DNA of 6,364 bases from Salinivirga sp964413185 (GTDB lineage Bacteria; Bacteroidota; Bacteroidia; Bacteroidales; Salinivirgaceae), in contig CAYPSX010000227.1 of the NCBI GenBank assembly GCA_964413185.1, forward strand, positions 1 through 6,364. Reading direction: 5' to 3'. The first letter of the stretch is position 1; each line of letters opens with the position of its first letter. The notes under the pieces were generated by a model. It was not told the DNA's origin and did not search any database. It worked only from the letters and a program-made list of their open reading frames with translations. Of this stretch, positions 4,816-6,364 are shown in pieces. A program made the translations under genes and the position numbers.

Positions 4816-6348
4816 CTACAACGGAATATTCCCATGTTTTTTGGGTGGCATGGCTTCGGTTTTGTTTTGTGTCATTTCCAGTGCTTCGATAATTTTCGGG
4901 CGGGTTTGTTTCGGGTAAATTATTTCATCGATGTAACCCAGCTCGGCTGCGCGGTACGGACTGGCAAATTTCTCTTTGTACTCTGCTACTTTTTGCCTGC
5001 GTTCTTCTTCGTTGAAGTTGTCTTTGCGGTAAATGATGTTCACTGCGCCTTCGGGTCCCATTACGGCAATTTCTGCGGTGGGGTAGGCCAGGTTTACATC
5101 GGCGCCAATGTGTTTCGATGACATTACATCGTATGCGCCGCCGTAGGCTTTGCGTGTAATGATGGTGATTTTGGGTACGGTGGCTTCTGAAAAGGCGTAC
5201 AGCAACTTGGCGCCGTGCTTAATGATGCCGCCAAATTCCTGGTCGGTGCCGGGTAAGAATCCCGGAACATCTTCAAATGTAATGAGCGGAATGTTGAACG
5301 AATCGCAGAAACGTACAAATCGTGCGCCTTTCATGCTGCTTTCAATGTCGAGCACGCCGGCAAGGTGAGCGGGCTGGTTGGCCACAATTCCCACGGGTCG
5401 TCCGGCCATGCGGGCAAATCCTACTACAATGTTCAGGGCGTAATGCGGCATGATTTCAAAAAAGTTGTTGTCGTCTGCCACTTTGGTAATAATTTCTTTA
5501 ATGTCGTACGGCTTGTTCGGGTCGTCGGGCACAATTTCCTGCAGCGATTCATCTTCGCGTTGCACATCGTCGGTGCAGGGTTTCATGGGTGGGTCTTCCA
5601 TGTTGTTCGATGGCATGAAGCTCATTAGCTCGCGCAACATCATCATCGCTTTTTCATCGTCGTCGGCCATCAGGTGGGCTACACCGCTTTTGGAATTGTG
5701 GGTCATGGCGCCACCGAGCTCCTCTTTGGTAACTTCTTCGTGGGTTACGGTTTTAATTACGTCGGGCCCGGTAACGAACATGTAGCTTGTTTTTTGCGTC
5801 ATCAAAATGAAATCGGTCAGAGCAGGAGAGTAAACCGCTCCGCCTGCACACGGCCCTAAAACTGCTGAAATTTGTGGAATTACCCCCGAGGCGCGTACAT
5901 TGAGGTGGAAAATGTCGGCATATCCGGCCAGGCTTTCCACGCCTTCCTGTATACGCGCACCGCCACTGTCGTTTAATCCAAGCACGGGAGCACCCATTTT
6001 GAGTGCCATTTGCATTATTTTGACCACTTTATCGGCATTGGCGCGGCTCAATGTTCCGCCGTAAACCGTGAAATCCTGGGCAAAAACGTAAACCAGGCGC
6101 TCGTCTATTTTTCCGTAACCTGTTACGATGCCGTCACCAAAAAATTTGGGCATTTGAAAGTTTTGGTTCCGGTGCGTCATAAATTTATCTACTTCTACAA
6201 ATGTATTTTGGTCGAGTAGAAGGGCTATGCGTTCGCGTGCCGTTAGTCTTCCGGCTTTGTGTTGTTTCTCAATGCGGTCTTTTCCGCCGCCTTCCATAGC
6301 TTCTTGTGTGCGCTTTTCCAGTTTATTGAATTTTTCTTGTATGCTCAT
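4816..6348 (-). CDS. Acyl-CoA carboxylase carboxyltransferase beta subunit (PccB/MmdA type)
   Basis: A 510-aa carboxyltransferase, full length for the family. It transfers the carboxyl group between biotin and an acyl-CoA, most likely propionyl-CoA/methylmalonyl-CoA, in a cytoplasmic or membrane-associated biotin complex. N-terminal half: RIEKQHKAGRLTARERI (25-41), QDFTVYGGTLSRANADKV (91-108), NDSGGARIQEGVESL (126-140) and the oxyanion-hole segment GPCAGGAVYSPALTDFI (165-181). C-terminal half: FEDVPGFLPGTDQE (358-371), RKAYGGAYDVMSSKHIGAD (399-417) and the end of the core, AVMGPEGAVNI (428-438). Asp407 in GGAYDVM is, from memory, at the position linked to a propionyl over acetyl preference in actinobacterial PccB. 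It could equally be the alpha subunit of a methylmalonyl-CoA decarboxylase (MmdA); the biotin-carrier and membrane or biotin-carboxylase subunits that would decide are not in the window. A strong terminator follows, so this is the last gene of its unit. Only 16 bp upstream are visible. Confidence 0.93.
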   Translation of the reverse strand: MSIQEKFNKLEKRTQEAMEGGGKDRIEKQHKAGRLTARERIALLLDQNTFVEVDKFMTHRNQNFQMPKFFGDGIVTGYGKIDERLVYVFAQDFTVYGGTLSRANADKVVKIMQMALKMGAPVLGLNDSGGARIQEGVESLAGYADIFHLNVRASGVIPQISAVLGPCAGGAVYSPALTDFILMTQKTSYMFVTGPDVIKTVTHEEVTKEELGGAMTHNSKSGVAHLMADDDEKAMMMLRELMSFMPSNNMEDPPMKPCTDDVQREDESLQEIVPDDPNKPYDIKEIITKVADDNNFFEIMPHYALNIVVGFARMAGRPVGIVANQPAHLAGVLDIESSMKGARFVRFCDSFNIPLITFEDVPGFLPGTDQEFGGIIKHGAKLLYAFSEATVPKITIITRKAYGGAYDVMSSKHIGADVNLAYPTAEIAVMGPEGAVNIIYRKDNFNEEERRQKVAEYKEKFASPYRAAELGYIDEIIYPKQTRPKIIEALEMTQNKTEAMPPKKHGNIPL

Positions 6349-6364
6349 GTGTTTGGAATTTAGA

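Noticed and set aside
5365..5785. Plus-strand frames of 87 and 111 codons inside the carboxylase gene
   Set aside because: Shadows of a GC-richer, highly conserved minus-strand gene; no start signal and no family resemblance.
1..6364. CRISPR array, tRNA/rRNA, insertion sequence or phage attachment site
   Set aside because: No regularly spaced long repeats, no clover-leaf or rRNA motifs, and no transposase or integrase frame were seen on either strand.

Overview
The window looks like chromosomal DNA of a member of the Bacteroidota. No gene has a clear Shine-Dalgarno sequence and starts are preceded by A/T-rich stretches. One promoter fits the Bacteroidota -33/-7 pattern. The protein families (MenA-like prenyltransferase, compact stand-alone E2-type acyltransferase, exported caspase with a beta-sandwich partner, propionyl-CoA-carboxylase-type beta subunit) are at home there. 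A finer placement (Marinilabiliales/Prolixibacteraceae-like) is only an impression. All seven genes lie on the minus strand, so transcription runs from high to low coordinates.

In transcriptional order: (1) 6348-4816, a complete acyl-CoA carboxylase carboxyltransferase beta subunit, closed by a well-formed intrinsic terminator at 4761-4792. (2) A promoter-like site at 4694-4724 leading into a two-gene AT-rich operon: a secreted 231-aa beta-sandwich protein (4675-3980) and, 2 bp later, a secreted caspase-family protease (3977-2853) with an intact His/Cys dyad. (3) A DUF433 antitoxin-type protein (2728-2486) with no toxin gene beside it, preceded by four TTTCAA repeats. (4) A stand-alone CAT/E2-type acyltransferase (2366-1575) whose start is best placed at an internal ATG. 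(5) A 280-bp gap holding a block of three consecutive inverted repeats (1421-1562), two of which share an apical CTTGTTCG. (6) A UbiA/MenA-like prenyltransferase (1294-290). (7) The first 51 codons of a secreted protein that runs off the low end of the window (154-1).

The beta subunit, the acyltransferase and the prenyltransferase look like core metabolism (propionate/methylmalonyl-CoA carboxylation, acyl transfer, quinone or other prenyl-lipid synthesis). The caspase pair and the DUF433 gene look accessory. By eye the caspase pair is about one-third G+C, against about one-half in the carboxylase gene. The caspase pair and the inverted-repeat block are the parts most worth a second look. I saw no CRISPR array, rRNA, tRNA, insertion sequence or integrase.
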